NCBI GenBank assembly: GCA_037444305.1 | Contig: JBBIMP010000028.1 | Location: 1-64,000 of the forward strand | Direction of reading: 5' to 3' | Source of the DNA: JBBIMP01 sp037444305 | GTDB lineage: Bacteria; Acidobacteriota; UBA6911 | Length of the DNA stretch: 64,000 bases | Shown: piece by piece, positions 43,553 to 51,392 of the stretch | How the letters are laid out: each line of letters opens with the position of its first letter | Position numbering within the stretch: position 1 is the first letter of the stretch | Notes under the pieces: generated by a model | Database searches by the model: none | The model's input: the letters and a program-made list of their open reading frames with translations, nothing else | What the model was told of the DNA's origin: nothing | Program-made: the position numbers and the translations under genes

Positions 43553-44517
43553 ATCCCATCCTCGAGATCCGCGGTCTGCGAAAGGAGTTCCCGGTCCCGG
43601 GAATGCGCCGGCGCACGGTCCGCGCCCTCGACGGGATCGACCTGGCCCTGCTCCCGGGCGAGGCCGTCGCGTTCGTCGGGGAGTCCGCCTGCGGCAAGAC
43701 CACCTTCGCCCGGTGCGCGGTGCGCCTCCTGGCGCCCACGGCCGGCGAGGTGCTGTTCGACGGCTGCGATCTCGGCAGCCTCTCCCCGGCCGAGCTCAGG
43801 CGGAAGCGCCGCGAATTCCAGATGATCTTCCAGGATCCCCAGGGATCGCTGAATCCGCGGCAGACGGTGAGGCAGATCCTGTCGGAACCCTACGAAGCGC
43901 ACGGCCTGGGGAGCGCGGCCGAGCGGGACACCTGGATCGGCGAGCTCCTGTCGCTGGTGGCGCTGGACAGGAGCCTGTCCAGCCGGCGGCCGGCGGAACT
44001 GAGCGGCGGCCAGCAGCAGCGCGTGGTGATCGCGCGCGCCCTGGCGTTGAAGCCGCGGCTGCTGATCGCCGACGAGCCTGTGTCTTCGCTGGACGCTTCC
44101 GTGCAGGCCCAGATACTGAACCTGCTCGCGGACCTGAGGAAGAGTCTGCGCCTGACACTCGTGCTGATATCCCACTCGCTGCCGGTGGTGCGCTATCTCT
44201 GCTCGAGGGTCGTCGTGATGTACCTGGGACGCATCGTGGAAGATGCCCCGGCCGCGGAGTTCTTCGCCCGGCCCAGCCATCCGTACAGCCGCGCCCTCAT
44301 GACGCGGGTGCCGCTGCCGGCGCGCCCCGGGGACGGCACGCCGCCTTTGCCCGGGGAAATCCCCTCGCCGCTCTCCCCCCCGGGGGGCTGCGCCTTTCAT
44401 CCGCGTTGCGAATCGGCCGTCGAGCGCTGTGCGCGGGAGAGGCCGGAGCTCCTGCGCACGGAAAAAAACCGCCGCGTCGCATGTTTTTTGTATTCCGACG
44501 GCACCCTTTCGTCGTAA
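43549..44517 (+). CDS. Dipeptide/oligopeptide-type ABC transporter ATPase (DppF/OppF-like)
   Basis: 322 residues. Walker A GESACGKTTFAR, Q-loop MIFQDPQGSLNPR, signature ELSGGQQQRVVIARAL, Walker B LLIADEPVSSLDA, and a C-terminal oligopeptide extension with CAFHPRCESAVERC. GTG at 43549 overlaps the stop of the preceding ATPase (GTGA), so translation is coupled; an ATG at 43534 is the alternative. In complete systems DppD and DppF form the ATPase heterodimer. Here the transmembrane and substrate-binding partners must be encoded elsewhere. Confidence 0.87.
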   Translation: MNPILEIRGLRKEFPVPGMRRRTVRALDGIDLALLPGEAVAFVGESACGKTTFARCAVRLLAPTAGEVLFDGCDLGSLSPAELRRKRREFQMIFQDPQGSLNPRQTVRQILSEPYEAHGLGSAAERDTWIGELLSLVALDRSLSSRRPAELSGGQQQRVVIARALALKPRLLIADEPVSSLDASVQAQILNLLADLRKSLRLTLVLISHSLPVVRYLCSRVVVMYLGRIVEDAPAAEFFARPSHPYSRALMTRVPLPARPGDGTPPLPGEIPSPLSPPGGCAFHPRCESAVERCARERPELLRTEKNRRVACFLYSDGTLSS

Positions 44518-44634
44518 AAAGGTCGCAGCACCTGCTCAGGCAGCGGTGAGTGAACCGGCAGTTCGCGCGAAGGGGGGACTGATTCCCGGAACGGGGCCGG
44601 CAGACAATCCACCATCACTTTCATTGGAGGCAAC

Positions 44635-45402
44635 ATGGAAAGCCAATCCACCCAACCGGGCGTCGAAGCGGGCGAAGGAGCGCCGCCGCTCGGCTTTTTC
44701 CAGCGGCTCACGGGGATCTATTTCGAACCGTCCCGCACCTTTGCCGACGTGGACCGGAAGCCCACCTGGCTCGGGATGTACATCGTGATCTGCATCCTGG
44801 CCCTGGCTTCGGCCTTCGCAATTCAGTCCCGCATGGATTACGAGACGTACATGCGGAAGGCCCTCAAGATGAATCCCATGACGAAGAGCATGTCGGAGGA
44901 GCAGGTACAGGTGATTCTGGACCGCCCGCAGAGCGCCTTTCAAAAGTATTCCTCCATGATCTTCGCTCCCATCGGGATCCTGATTGTCTATTTTGTGCTG
45001 GCCGGGGTCTTTCTGCTCCTGTTCATGATGATGGGGGCCGCCGTCAAGTACAAGAAGTCCCTGGCGGTTTCCTATTGGGCTATGGGACCGCCGGCCATCA
45101 TCGTGACGATCCTGAGCATCGTCTTCGTGTATGTGAAGTCCCCGGAGGATCTGGAGATCAACCCCGCGGCCAACGTCGTCAGCAACCTCGGCATCCTGGT
45201 GCCGCAGGGGGAAAGCCCGGTGCTCGCGGGGATCCTGTCCTCGATCGACCTGTTCTCATTCTGGTCGATCTTCCTCCTGGCCGTCGGCTTCGCGGCGGTC
45301 TCGGAGAGAAAGCTCACGGTGGGAAAGGCTGCGGCCGGAATCGTCGTGCTCTGGGCGCTCTACGTCCTGGGCAAAGCCGGCGTCACCTCCATCTTCAGCT
45401 GA
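44635..45402 (+). CDS. Yip1-family integral membrane protein
   Basis: 255 residues. A short hydrophilic N-terminus (LGFFQRLTGIYFEPSRTFAD, typical of bacterial Yip1 proteins) is followed by about five hydrophobic helices (~48-65, ~105-132, ~140-160, ~195-215, ~225-250). The bacterial members' function is unknown; membrane organisation is often proposed. GGAGG lies 4 nt before the ATG. A likely terminator follows at 45451-45501. Confidence 0.8.
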   Translation: MESQSTQPGVEAGEGAPPLGFFQRLTGIYFEPSRTFADVDRKPTWLGMYIVICILALASAFAIQSRMDYETYMRKALKMNPMTKSMSEEQVQVILDRPQSAFQKYSSMIFAPIGILIVYFVLAGVFLLLFMMMGAAVKYKKSLAVSYWAMGPPAIIVTILSIVFVYVKSPEDLEINPAANVVSNLGILVPQGESPVLAGILSSIDLFSFWSIFLLAVGFAAVSERKLTVGKAAAGIVVLWALYVLGKAGVTSIFS

Positions 45403-45450
45403 TTTCCGGGCGGCCGCTGCGGGTGCTCCCGCCACCCGCCCGAACGCGAA

Positions 45451-45501
45451 AACGGCGGCGCCGCCCTGGAGGCAGGGGCCGGCTCCGCCGTTCCGTTTTT
45501 T
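45451..45501 (+). terminator. Probable Rho-independent terminator after the Yip1 gene
   Basis: AACGGCGG (45451-45458) pairs with CCGCCGTT (45485-45492); six T follow (45496-45501). The 26-nt interior can fold further. On the minus strand the left arm is followed by only four T, so it may also serve the converging ABC operon weakly. Confidence 0.6.
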
Positions 45502-45541
45502 CGCAAACCGGCTTGCGGGCTGCGGTAGGATTCGACCGGGC

Positions 45542-46252
45542 TCAGTGCGGCACGGCTTCGTCGCTCTCGATCTGCCCGTCCAGCAGCCGGATGGCCCGGT
45601 AGGCGCGCGCCGCAATGTCCGCCTCGTGCGTCACCAGGATGATGGTGTTGCCCTGCTTGTACAGGTCGTCAAGCAGGTTCATGATCTCGGCGCTCGTCTT
45701 GGAGTCCAGGTTCCCTGTGGGCTCGTCAGCCAGGATGATCGAGGGATTGTTGACGAGCGCCCGGGCCATGGCGACGCGCTGCCGCTGGCCGCCGGACAGT
45801 TCATTCGGCCGGTGGTACATCCGGTCGCCCAGTTCCACGGCCTGCAGAGCCGCCATGGCCCGCTCCTTGCGGATCGCGGCGGGGGTGCCGTTGTAGATCA
45901 GCGGCAGCTCCACGTTGTGCAGCGCGGTGGCCCTGGCCAGCAGGTTGAATGTCTGGAAAACGAAGCCTATTTCCTTGTTGCGGATGTAGGCAAGTTCGTC
46001 GTCGTTCATCTCCGAGACCAGCCGGCTGTTGAGGTAGTATTTGCCCTTCGAGGGGGTGTCCAGGCAGCCGATGAGGTTCATCATCGTGGACTTGCCGGAG
46101 CCCGAAGGTCCCATGATCGCGACATATTCCCCGCGCCGGATCTGGAAGCTCACCGCGCGGAGCGCGTGGATCTGCTCGGCCCCCATCTCGTAGGTCTTCC
46201 ACAGATCCTCGGTCTTGATCATCACATCGTTGTTGCCATTGTGTCCGCTCAT
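45542..46252 (-). CDS. MacB/LolD-type ABC transporter ATPase
   Basis: 236 residues. Walker A GPSGSGKST, Q-loop FVFQTFNLLARA, signature ELSGGQRQRVAMARAL, Walker B IILADEPTGNLDS and H-loop VTHEADIA. The MacB/LolD/FtsE subgroup is indicated by DEPTGNLDS and the FQTFNLL segment. It is 25 bp downstream of the membrane-fusion protein gene in the same direction. The permeases that would complete the exporter are not here; two MacB-type permeases without ATPase lie at 18248-20723. Confidence 0.93.
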   Translation of the reverse strand: MSGHNGNNDVMIKTEDLWKTYEMGAEQIHALRAVSFQIRRGEYVAIMGPSGSGKSTMMNLIGCLDTPSKGKYYLNSRLVSEMNDDELAYIRNKEIGFVFQTFNLLARATALHNVELPLIYNGTPAAIRKERAMAALQAVELGDRMYHRPNELSGGQRQRVAMARALVNNPSIILADEPTGNLDSKTSAEIMNLLDDLYKQGNTIILVTHEADIAARAYRAIRLLDGQIESDEAVPH

Positions 46253-46277
46253 AATCTCCCTCTCGTCCGGCGCGAAA

Positions 46278-47741
46278 TCAGCCCTTGGACTCCGCTTCTT
46301 TCTTGACGCTGTTGTCTATTTTAACGTAGCTGCCGTCCTTTATGGTCCGCAGGGTTTGAAAGCTGCCCGAGACGATTTCATCGCCTTCCTCGAGCTCCCG
46401 CAGAATCTCGATTTCGGACTCCCCCGTGATTCCGGTCTTGACGGGGCGGAACCGGGCAAGCCTGTCCGCGTTGATGACGAACACCCCTTCGAGCTCCTTC
46501 TTGGGGGATTTCTCACCGGAGTTTTCGGCCTTCTGCGCGGGCTCCTTCGACTTCTTCAGGTCGGGCTGGATGTACTTTCCATCCTTGTCCACGGGCACCT
46601 CCCTGATCGTCAGGGCCTGTATCGGGATCACGAGGATGTCTTCGCGGGTATCGGTGATGATATCGCCCGTGCAGGACATCCCGGGCCGCAGCTTGGGCGA
46701 CGGATTCTTGATCGTCACGATGACCTTGAAATCCTTCGCCTCCTGGGTCGCGGTGCCGCTGCGGATGGGGCTGTTGCCGATCTCGGTGACTTCGCCCTCC
46801 ATGACCACGTCCGGCAGAGCGTCCACCTTGACCTCGGCGGGATCGCCCAGCGACAGGTTGACGATGTCGGTTTCATCGACCTTGAGCTCCGCCTGGATCA
46901 CGCTCAGGTCGGCGATGGTCATGAGGGTAGCCTGGGGGCTGAACATGTTGCCGGGAACGGCCCGTTCTCCCTTTTCGACGCTCAGCTGGGTGATCACCCC
47001 GCTCAGCGGCGAATACACGGTGGTCTTGCGCAGCTGGTCGGTGGCGCGCATCACGTTGGCCTCCTGGGCCTTCACCCTGTTCAGCGTGGCCTGGTAGGAG
47101 TTCTTCATCTGGTTGATGCTGTTCCGGGCCACCTGGACCTGCGTCTCCATCTGGGCCAGGCGCGCCCTGGAGACCTCGTACTGCGACCTGGCCGCGCGGG
47201 CGCTGTTCTGCGACTGCTCGTATTCCTCGCGGGAGATCAGCCCGTCCTCGTGCAGCTGCTGCTTCCGCTTGAAGGTATTCTGGGCCAGTGTGTTGTTGTG
47301 CTCTGCCTGTTCAAGCTCCGCGCGGGAGGACCTCAGCGAGGCTTCGTCCCGGGCGAGGTTGGCCTCGGCGTTCAGGATCTGGAACTCCTGGGCGCGCGCG
47401 TCGGCCCGGCCGGCCTCGTACTGGGCCCGCACCGAATTCGTCTCCGCCTGTGTCTGGATCGGGTCGATCGTGAGGAGAATATCCCCCTTGGCAACGCGCT
47501 CTCCCTCACGGACCCGGAGGTCGGTGATAATGCCCGTGATCTCGCTCTGGAGGTCCACAAACTCCCGCGCGCGGATTTCGCCGCTGGCGGAGACCTTCGA
47601 TTTCAGCACGTCCTTCTTGACCACCTTGGCGGACTGGACTTTTACCTCTTCTTTGCGGGTGGCTTTGATGCTGACAAACACGATGACAGCCAGGACTGCA
47701 ACCGCGGCGCAGGCTATCCAAATCTTCTTCTTTTTGCTCAT
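46278..47741 (-). CDS. HlyD/MacA-type membrane-fusion protein
   Basis: 487 residues. An N-terminal membrane anchor (about 7-27, WIACAAVAVLAVIVFVSI) is followed by a beta-barrel/lipoyl half (VSASGEIRAREFVDLQSEITG), a long alpha-hairpin coiled coil (~100-230, rich in Glu, Gln, Arg), the second lipoyl half (TTVYSPLSGVITQLSVEKGE) and a beta-barrel domain. A charged insertion (~385-415, KSKEPAQKAENSGEKSPKKE) is unusual. The protein would bridge the inner-membrane exporter to an outer-membrane channel. ATG at 47741 has GGAGG 6 nt upstream. No TolC-like gene is nearby. Confidence 0.92.
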   Translation of the reverse strand: MSKKKKIWIACAAVAVLAVIVFVSIKATRKEEVKVQSAKVVKKDVLKSKVSASGEIRAREFVDLQSEITGIITDLRVREGERVAKGDILLTIDPIQTQAETNSVRAQYEAGRADARAQEFQILNAEANLARDEASLRSSRAELEQAEHNNTLAQNTFKRKQQLHEDGLISREEYEQSQNSARAARSQYEVSRARLAQMETQVQVARNSINQMKNSYQATLNRVKAQEANVMRATDQLRKTTVYSPLSGVITQLSVEKGERAVPGNMFSPQATLMTIADLSVIQAELKVDETDIVNLSLGDPAEVKVDALPDVVMEGEVTEIGNSPIRSGTATQEAKDFKVIVTIKNPSPKLRPGMSCTGDIITDTREDILVIPIQALTIREVPVDKDGKYIQPDLKKSKEPAQKAENSGEKSPKKELEGVFVINADRLARFRPVKTGITGESEIEILRELEEGDEIVSGSFQTLRTIKDGSYVKIDNSVKKEAESKG

Positions 47742-47861
47742 CAATTGCCTCCGGCTATTGAGCTGGAACGCCCATTAGTACGAGTCCAGGTGGGGAAAAG
47801 TTTCAGAAAACTCCTGTTTCAAAAGGTTTTATCTCCGGACCGCCTCGTAGACACCCCCGGA

Positions 47862-49412
47862 TCAAACAACGACCGACTCCCGGTACTCACCGAACACCCC
47901 GCGGAGCGTGTCGGATATTTCGCCGACCGACGCCAGGTTCTCCACGGCCTCCAGGATGAACGGCACGAGGTTCGCCCCCTCCGCCGCCGCTTTTCCCAGC
48001 CGCGAGAGCGCGCCCGCACAAGCGGCAGCGTCCCGCCCGGCGCGGAGCCGTTTCAGGCTTTGTCGCTGGTCCTCCCCCACCGTTTCGTTCACGACCAGCA
48101 GGTCGATGGGTGCGGACTCCTCGACGCGGAACCGGTTGATCCCCACAATGATGCTCTCCCCCGATTCGACGTCCTTCTGCGCCCGGTACGCGGACTCCTG
48201 GATCTCCTTCTGCACGTACCCCTGCTCGATTGCCTTCAGCATGCCCCCAAGGGCATCGATCTTGCGGATGTACTCCTCCGCGGCAAGTTCGATCTCGCCG
48301 GTCAGAGACTCCACCGCATAGGCCCCGCCCAGGGGATCGACCGTGTGCGCCACGCCGCTCTCGAAGGCCAGGATCTGCTGCGTGCGCAGCGCGATTCGCG
48401 CGGCGCTCTCGCTCGGCAAAGCCAGCGCCTCGTCCATCGAGTTGGTGTGGAGCGACTGCGTGCCGCCCAGGACGGCGGCCAGAGCCTGCAGCGTGACCCG
48501 GACGATGTTGTTTTCCGGTTGCTGCGCCGTGAGCGTGCTTCCGGCGGTCTGGGTGTGGAACCGCAGGGACCAGGACCGCGGACTTTCCGCCTTGAACCGC
48601 TCCCTCACGATCCTGGCCCATAGCCTCCGGGCCGCGCGGAACTTGGCCACCTCTTCGAGAAAATTGTTGTGGGCGTTGAAGAAAAACGACAACTGGCCCG
48701 CAAACTCGTCCACCTGCAGTCCGGCGTCCAGCGCCGCCTGGACGTAGGCGGCGCCGTTGGCGAGCGTGAAGGCCACCTCCTGCACCGCGGTCGAGCCGGC
48801 TTCCCGGATGTGGTATCCGCTGATCGAAATGGGATTCCAGCTCGGAACGTGTTTCTGGCAGAAGGCGATCAGGTCGGTAGTGAGCCGCAGGGAGGCCGGC
48901 GGGGGGTAGATGAAGGTGCCGCGCGCGATGTACTCCTTCAGGATGTCGTTCTGCACGGTGCCTCTCAGCGCCGCCCACTCCACTCCGCGCCTGCGCGCGA
49001 TCGAAAGAACCATCGCCAGGAGCGTGGCGGCGGTGCTGTTGATCGTCATCGAGATGGAGACCTGGTCGAGAGGTATGCCCTCGAGGAGGGCCTCCATGTC
49101 CTGCAGAGAGGCGACCGACACGCCCACCTTGCCGACCTCCCCCGCGGCCAGCGGGTGGTCGGGATCGATCCCGATCTGCGTCGGGAGATCGAAGGCGACG
49201 CTCAGCCCTGTCTGTCCCTGGCCCAGCAGATAGCGATACCGAGCGTTCGATTCCCTTGCCGTGCCGAACCCCGCATATTGCCTCATGGTCCAGAGACGGC
49301 CCCGGTACATGTTCGGGTAGATACCCCGGGTGAAGGGGTATTCGCCGGGTGCGTCCGGTTCGCGGCGGCTGAGGTCCTTGGCTTCGTAATAGAGCTTTTT
49401 TTCGGTGTGCAT
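47862..49412 (-). CDS. Methylmalonyl-CoA mutase, catalytic (large-subunit-type) domain protein
   Basis: 516 residues, the TIM-barrel catalytic domain only; the ~130-residue cobalamin-binding domain (DxHxxG) is absent and must be a separate subunit. It rearranges methylmalonyl-CoA to succinyl-CoA using adenosylcobalamin. The substrate-specificity residues of true methylmalonyl-CoA mutases appear conserved: Tyr in PNMYRGRLWTMRQYAGF, Arg in YPPPASLRL, His in SISGYHIREAG. Isobutyryl-CoA mutases have Phe and Gln at the first two. The small subunit is not in this window. An adenosyltransferase gene lies at 23000-23560. Confidence 0.92.
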   Translation of the reverse strand: MHTEKKLYYEAKDLSRREPDAPGEYPFTRGIYPNMYRGRLWTMRQYAGFGTARESNARYRYLLGQGQTGLSVAFDLPTQIGIDPDHPLAAGEVGKVGVSVASLQDMEALLEGIPLDQVSISMTINSTAATLLAMVLSIARRRGVEWAALRGTVQNDILKEYIARGTFIYPPPASLRLTTDLIAFCQKHVPSWNPISISGYHIREAGSTAVQEVAFTLANGAAYVQAALDAGLQVDEFAGQLSFFFNAHNNFLEEVAKFRAARRLWARIVRERFKAESPRSWSLRFHTQTAGSTLTAQQPENNIVRVTLQALAAVLGGTQSLHTNSMDEALALPSESAARIALRTQQILAFESGVAHTVDPLGGAYAVESLTGEIELAAEEYIRKIDALGGMLKAIEQGYVQKEIQESAYRAQKDVESGESIIVGINRFRVEESAPIDLLVVNETVGEDQRQSLKRLRAGRDAAACAGALSRLGKAAAEGANLVPFILEAVENLASVGEISDTLRGVFGEYRESVVV

Positions 49413-49498
49413 ATGCTTTGGCTACTCCTGTTTCGAGGCCGGGCGCGGGCCATCGGCCAGCGATAGCGCGCAGCGGCGCGAGGCTACCCCATTCAAAC

Positions 49499-49528
49499 TT
49501 GACACCCGCGCCACGCCTTACCTAAGAT
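49499..49528 (+). promoter_or_regulatory. Sigma70-type promoter for the 95-residue hypothetical
   Basis: A perfect TTGACA (49499-49504), 18-nt spacer, TAAGAT (49523-49528), 80 bp before the start codon. Confidence 0.58.
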
Positions 49529-49607
49529 ACTCTCATTGCCACGGTAATGCCGGGTAAGCCGCGGCGCCTGCGGCCCGCCGGCGGCCCGACGGCGAGAGGA
49601 TTGCCCG

Positions 49608-49895
49608 ATGCCGGATGCCGAACTGAAGCGGCTCATGAAAACCCTGGAGACCGCGATCAACGAGTCCTTGAGCGAATCGCCGGAATTCGACGAGGCGGTG
49701 AGAAACATCCGGGAAGCGGGCTATGAAGTCTCGCTGGTCATCGATGCCACAATCGGCGCAGTCTCCGGCGAACAGAAAAAGAGAGCCTTCACCGCGGATG
49801 GGGCGGGTGATTCAGATCCCGTGAGGCTTCGGATCACCTCTGAAGACGCCAAATTCCTGAAATCATTAAAGATAGCTATAGACAGGGACTCCTGA
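49608..49895 (+). CDS. Small hypothetical protein
   Basis: 95 residues, no family recognised. The N-terminal half is predicted helical (LKRLMKTLETAINESLSES), followed by a short beta segment (GYEVSLVIDATIGAV) and a C-terminal RITSEDAKFLKSLKIAI motif. GAGAGG lies about 8 nt before the ATG, and a good promoter is present, so it is likely a real gene expressed by itself. It is cytosolic (no signal peptide or membrane segment). It converges with selD, with only 5 bp between stops. Confidence 0.72.
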   Translation: MPDAELKRLMKTLETAINESLSESPEFDEAVRNIREAGYEVSLVIDATIGAVSGEQKKRAFTADGAGDSDPVRLRITSEDAKFLKSLKIAIDRDS

Positions 49896-49900
49896 TCCCC

Positions 49901-50941
49901 TCACTCCACCACCAGTGCTGAGCCTTGGATTTCCTCCACCTGCCCCACTTCGGCGGCCGGCACCCCTGCTTTTGACAAATCCCGCATTAACGCCTCCCGC
50001 GCGTCGCGGCTTACAGCGATGAGAAGCCCTCCCGAGGTCTGGGGATCCACCAGGATATCCTGGAGCGGCCGGGGGACACTTCCTCCTATAAGTGTTTTAT
50101 TTTTAATCATTTGCATAGTTTTCGCCGCTGCGCCCGGAAGGACGCCCGCCTCAGCGAGGGAATACGCTTCCTCAATGTAAGGAATCGTGGCGGCGGTGAA
50201 GCGAAGCGTCACGCAGCTCGCCTCGGCCATTTCCAGGGCATGTCCCAGCAGGCCGTTGCCGGTGATATCGGTTGCGGCGTGGCAAACATGCCGGAGCATG
50301 ATCTCGGATGCCTCGCGGTTCAGGCGGCTCATGGTTTCCACCGCCTTTTCGATGCCGGCCCGGGAGGCCTTTTGAAATTTTATTCCGCTTGTGAGGATTC
50401 CGATTCCGAGCGGCTTGGTGAGTACCAGCGCATCTCCGGGCCGCGCCGCGGCATTTGTAGTCATCCTCCGCGGATCCACGATGCCGGTTACGGAGTAGCC
50501 GAACTTTATCTCGTTGTCGGCCACCGTGTGGCCGCCCACAAGCGCCACGCCTGCCTCCCGGAGTTTCTCGAGCCCTCCTCTCATTATCAGAGCCAGAAGC
50601 TCCAGGTCTGTCTCCCTGGCCGGGAAGCAGGCCACCGCCATGGCGGTGAGTGGCCGTCCGCCCATGGCGTAGACATCGCTAAGGGAATTGGCGGCAGCGA
50701 TGGCGCCGTAGACGCAGGGATCGTCGACTACGGGCGTGAAGAAATCGACGGTCTGCACCAACGCCCGATTCTCATCCAGCAGGTACACTCCGGCATCGTC
50801 CGCCGTCTCGTATCCTACCAGCACGTTCGGATTCGGGTATACGGGCAGTCGGCTCAGGACCTGAGCCACCGAGCAAGCGCTCAGCTTGCCGGCTCAACCC
50901 GCGCCCGACACGAGTTCGGTCAATCTCCTCTTTTCGGCCAT
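49901..50941 (-). CDS. selD: Selenide, water dikinase (selenophosphate synthetase), selenocysteine-containing
   Basis: 346 residues if the in-frame TGA at 50894-50896 is read as selenocysteine (U16). SelD makes selenophosphate from selenide and ATP for selenoprotein and selenium-tRNA synthesis. Before the TGA, the frame reads LTELVSGAG, and after it AGKLSACSVAQVLSRL. This matches the SGAGC(G)CK catalytic loop of other SelD proteins, with the TGA exactly where the catalytic Cys or Sec sits. Downstream come TADDAGVYLLD, NSLSDVYAMGG, VGGHTVADNEIKFGY and DPQTSGGLL, all SelD signatures. Read as a stop, translation could only begin at GTG 50869, losing the catalytic residue. The start at 50941 lies 10 bp after the bactofilin stop. 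Strong hairpins follow the TGA. Confidence 0.9.
50851..50896 (-). promoter_or_regulatory. Candidate bacterial SECIS element of selD
   Basis: Directly after the UGA the message can fold. The best local hairpin is GGCTCAG-GTC-CTGAGCC (50851-50867), with a 7-bp perfect stem, a loop that starts with G, and the loop 33 nt after the UGA. The same GGCTCAG can instead pair with CTGAGC (50879-50884) or with TGAGCC starting at the UGA itself, enclosing GCAAGC-TGAGC-GCTTGC. Bacterial SECIS hairpins lie just 3' of the UGA and carry a G early in the loop, so this fits, but which fold SelB would use cannot be settled here. Confidence 0.6.
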
Positions 50942-50951
50942 CTCGCTCTTC

Positions 50952-51374
50952 TCAGGGATTCATTTTACCAGTTCCGGCCGTTTCATCCACGGCCCGCAAC
51001 CGCTCCCCATCTGCGCCTCCGGCTGCCCGTTGCGTGTCCGACATGTTGCACTTGCCGTCGAACAGGGCGCCGGCCTCGATGATGAGGCAGGGGGTGTAGA
51101 TGTCTCCGTAGACTTTTCCCTCCTTGTGGATCTCCACGCGGTCGGAGGCGTGGATCGTTCCCTTGAACTCCCCGTAGATCGACGCGCGGCGGATCGCCAC
51201 CTCCGCCTCCACACGGCCGCACGGCCCGATCACCAGGCAGGACTCCGAGTTGATCCTTCCCCGGACCAGGCCGTCGACCCGAAGCCCCTGGGTGAAGGAG
51301 ACGTCGCCCGACATTTCCATCCCCTCGCCCAGGATGCTGACAATATCATCCTGCGTATCCCTTTTGAATTTCAT
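50952..51374 (-). CDS. Bactofilin
   Basis: 140 residues. A central bactofilin (DUF583) beta-helical domain (~20-115) with repeated short strands (RVDGLVRGRINSESCLVIG, AEVAIRRASIYGEFKG, VYGDIYTPCLIIEAGA). Short charged tails flank it. Bactofilins polymerise into filaments without nucleotide and organise cell-shape or chromosome-segregation proteins; in Myxococcus they position ParB-parS complexes. Here it directly follows parB (18 bp gap), supporting that kind of role. Cell-wall hydrolase partners (M23 peptidases) found elsewhere with bactofilins are not adjacent. Confidence 0.92.
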   Translation of the reverse strand: MKFKRDTQDDIVSILGEGMEMSGDVSFTQGLRVDGLVRGRINSESCLVIGPCGRVEAEVAIRRASIYGEFKGTIHASDRVEIHKEGKVYGDIYTPCLIIEAGALFDGKCNMSDTQRAAGGADGERLRAVDETAGTGKMNP

Positions 51375-51392
51375 GGCATCTCCCTAAGGCCG

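Noticed and set aside
49901..50869. selD read as starting at GTG 50869 with TGA 50894 as an upstream stop
   Set aside because: This removes the catalytic loop that is conserved in all SelD proteins, and the sequence upstream of the TGA clearly continues SelD homology in the same frame.
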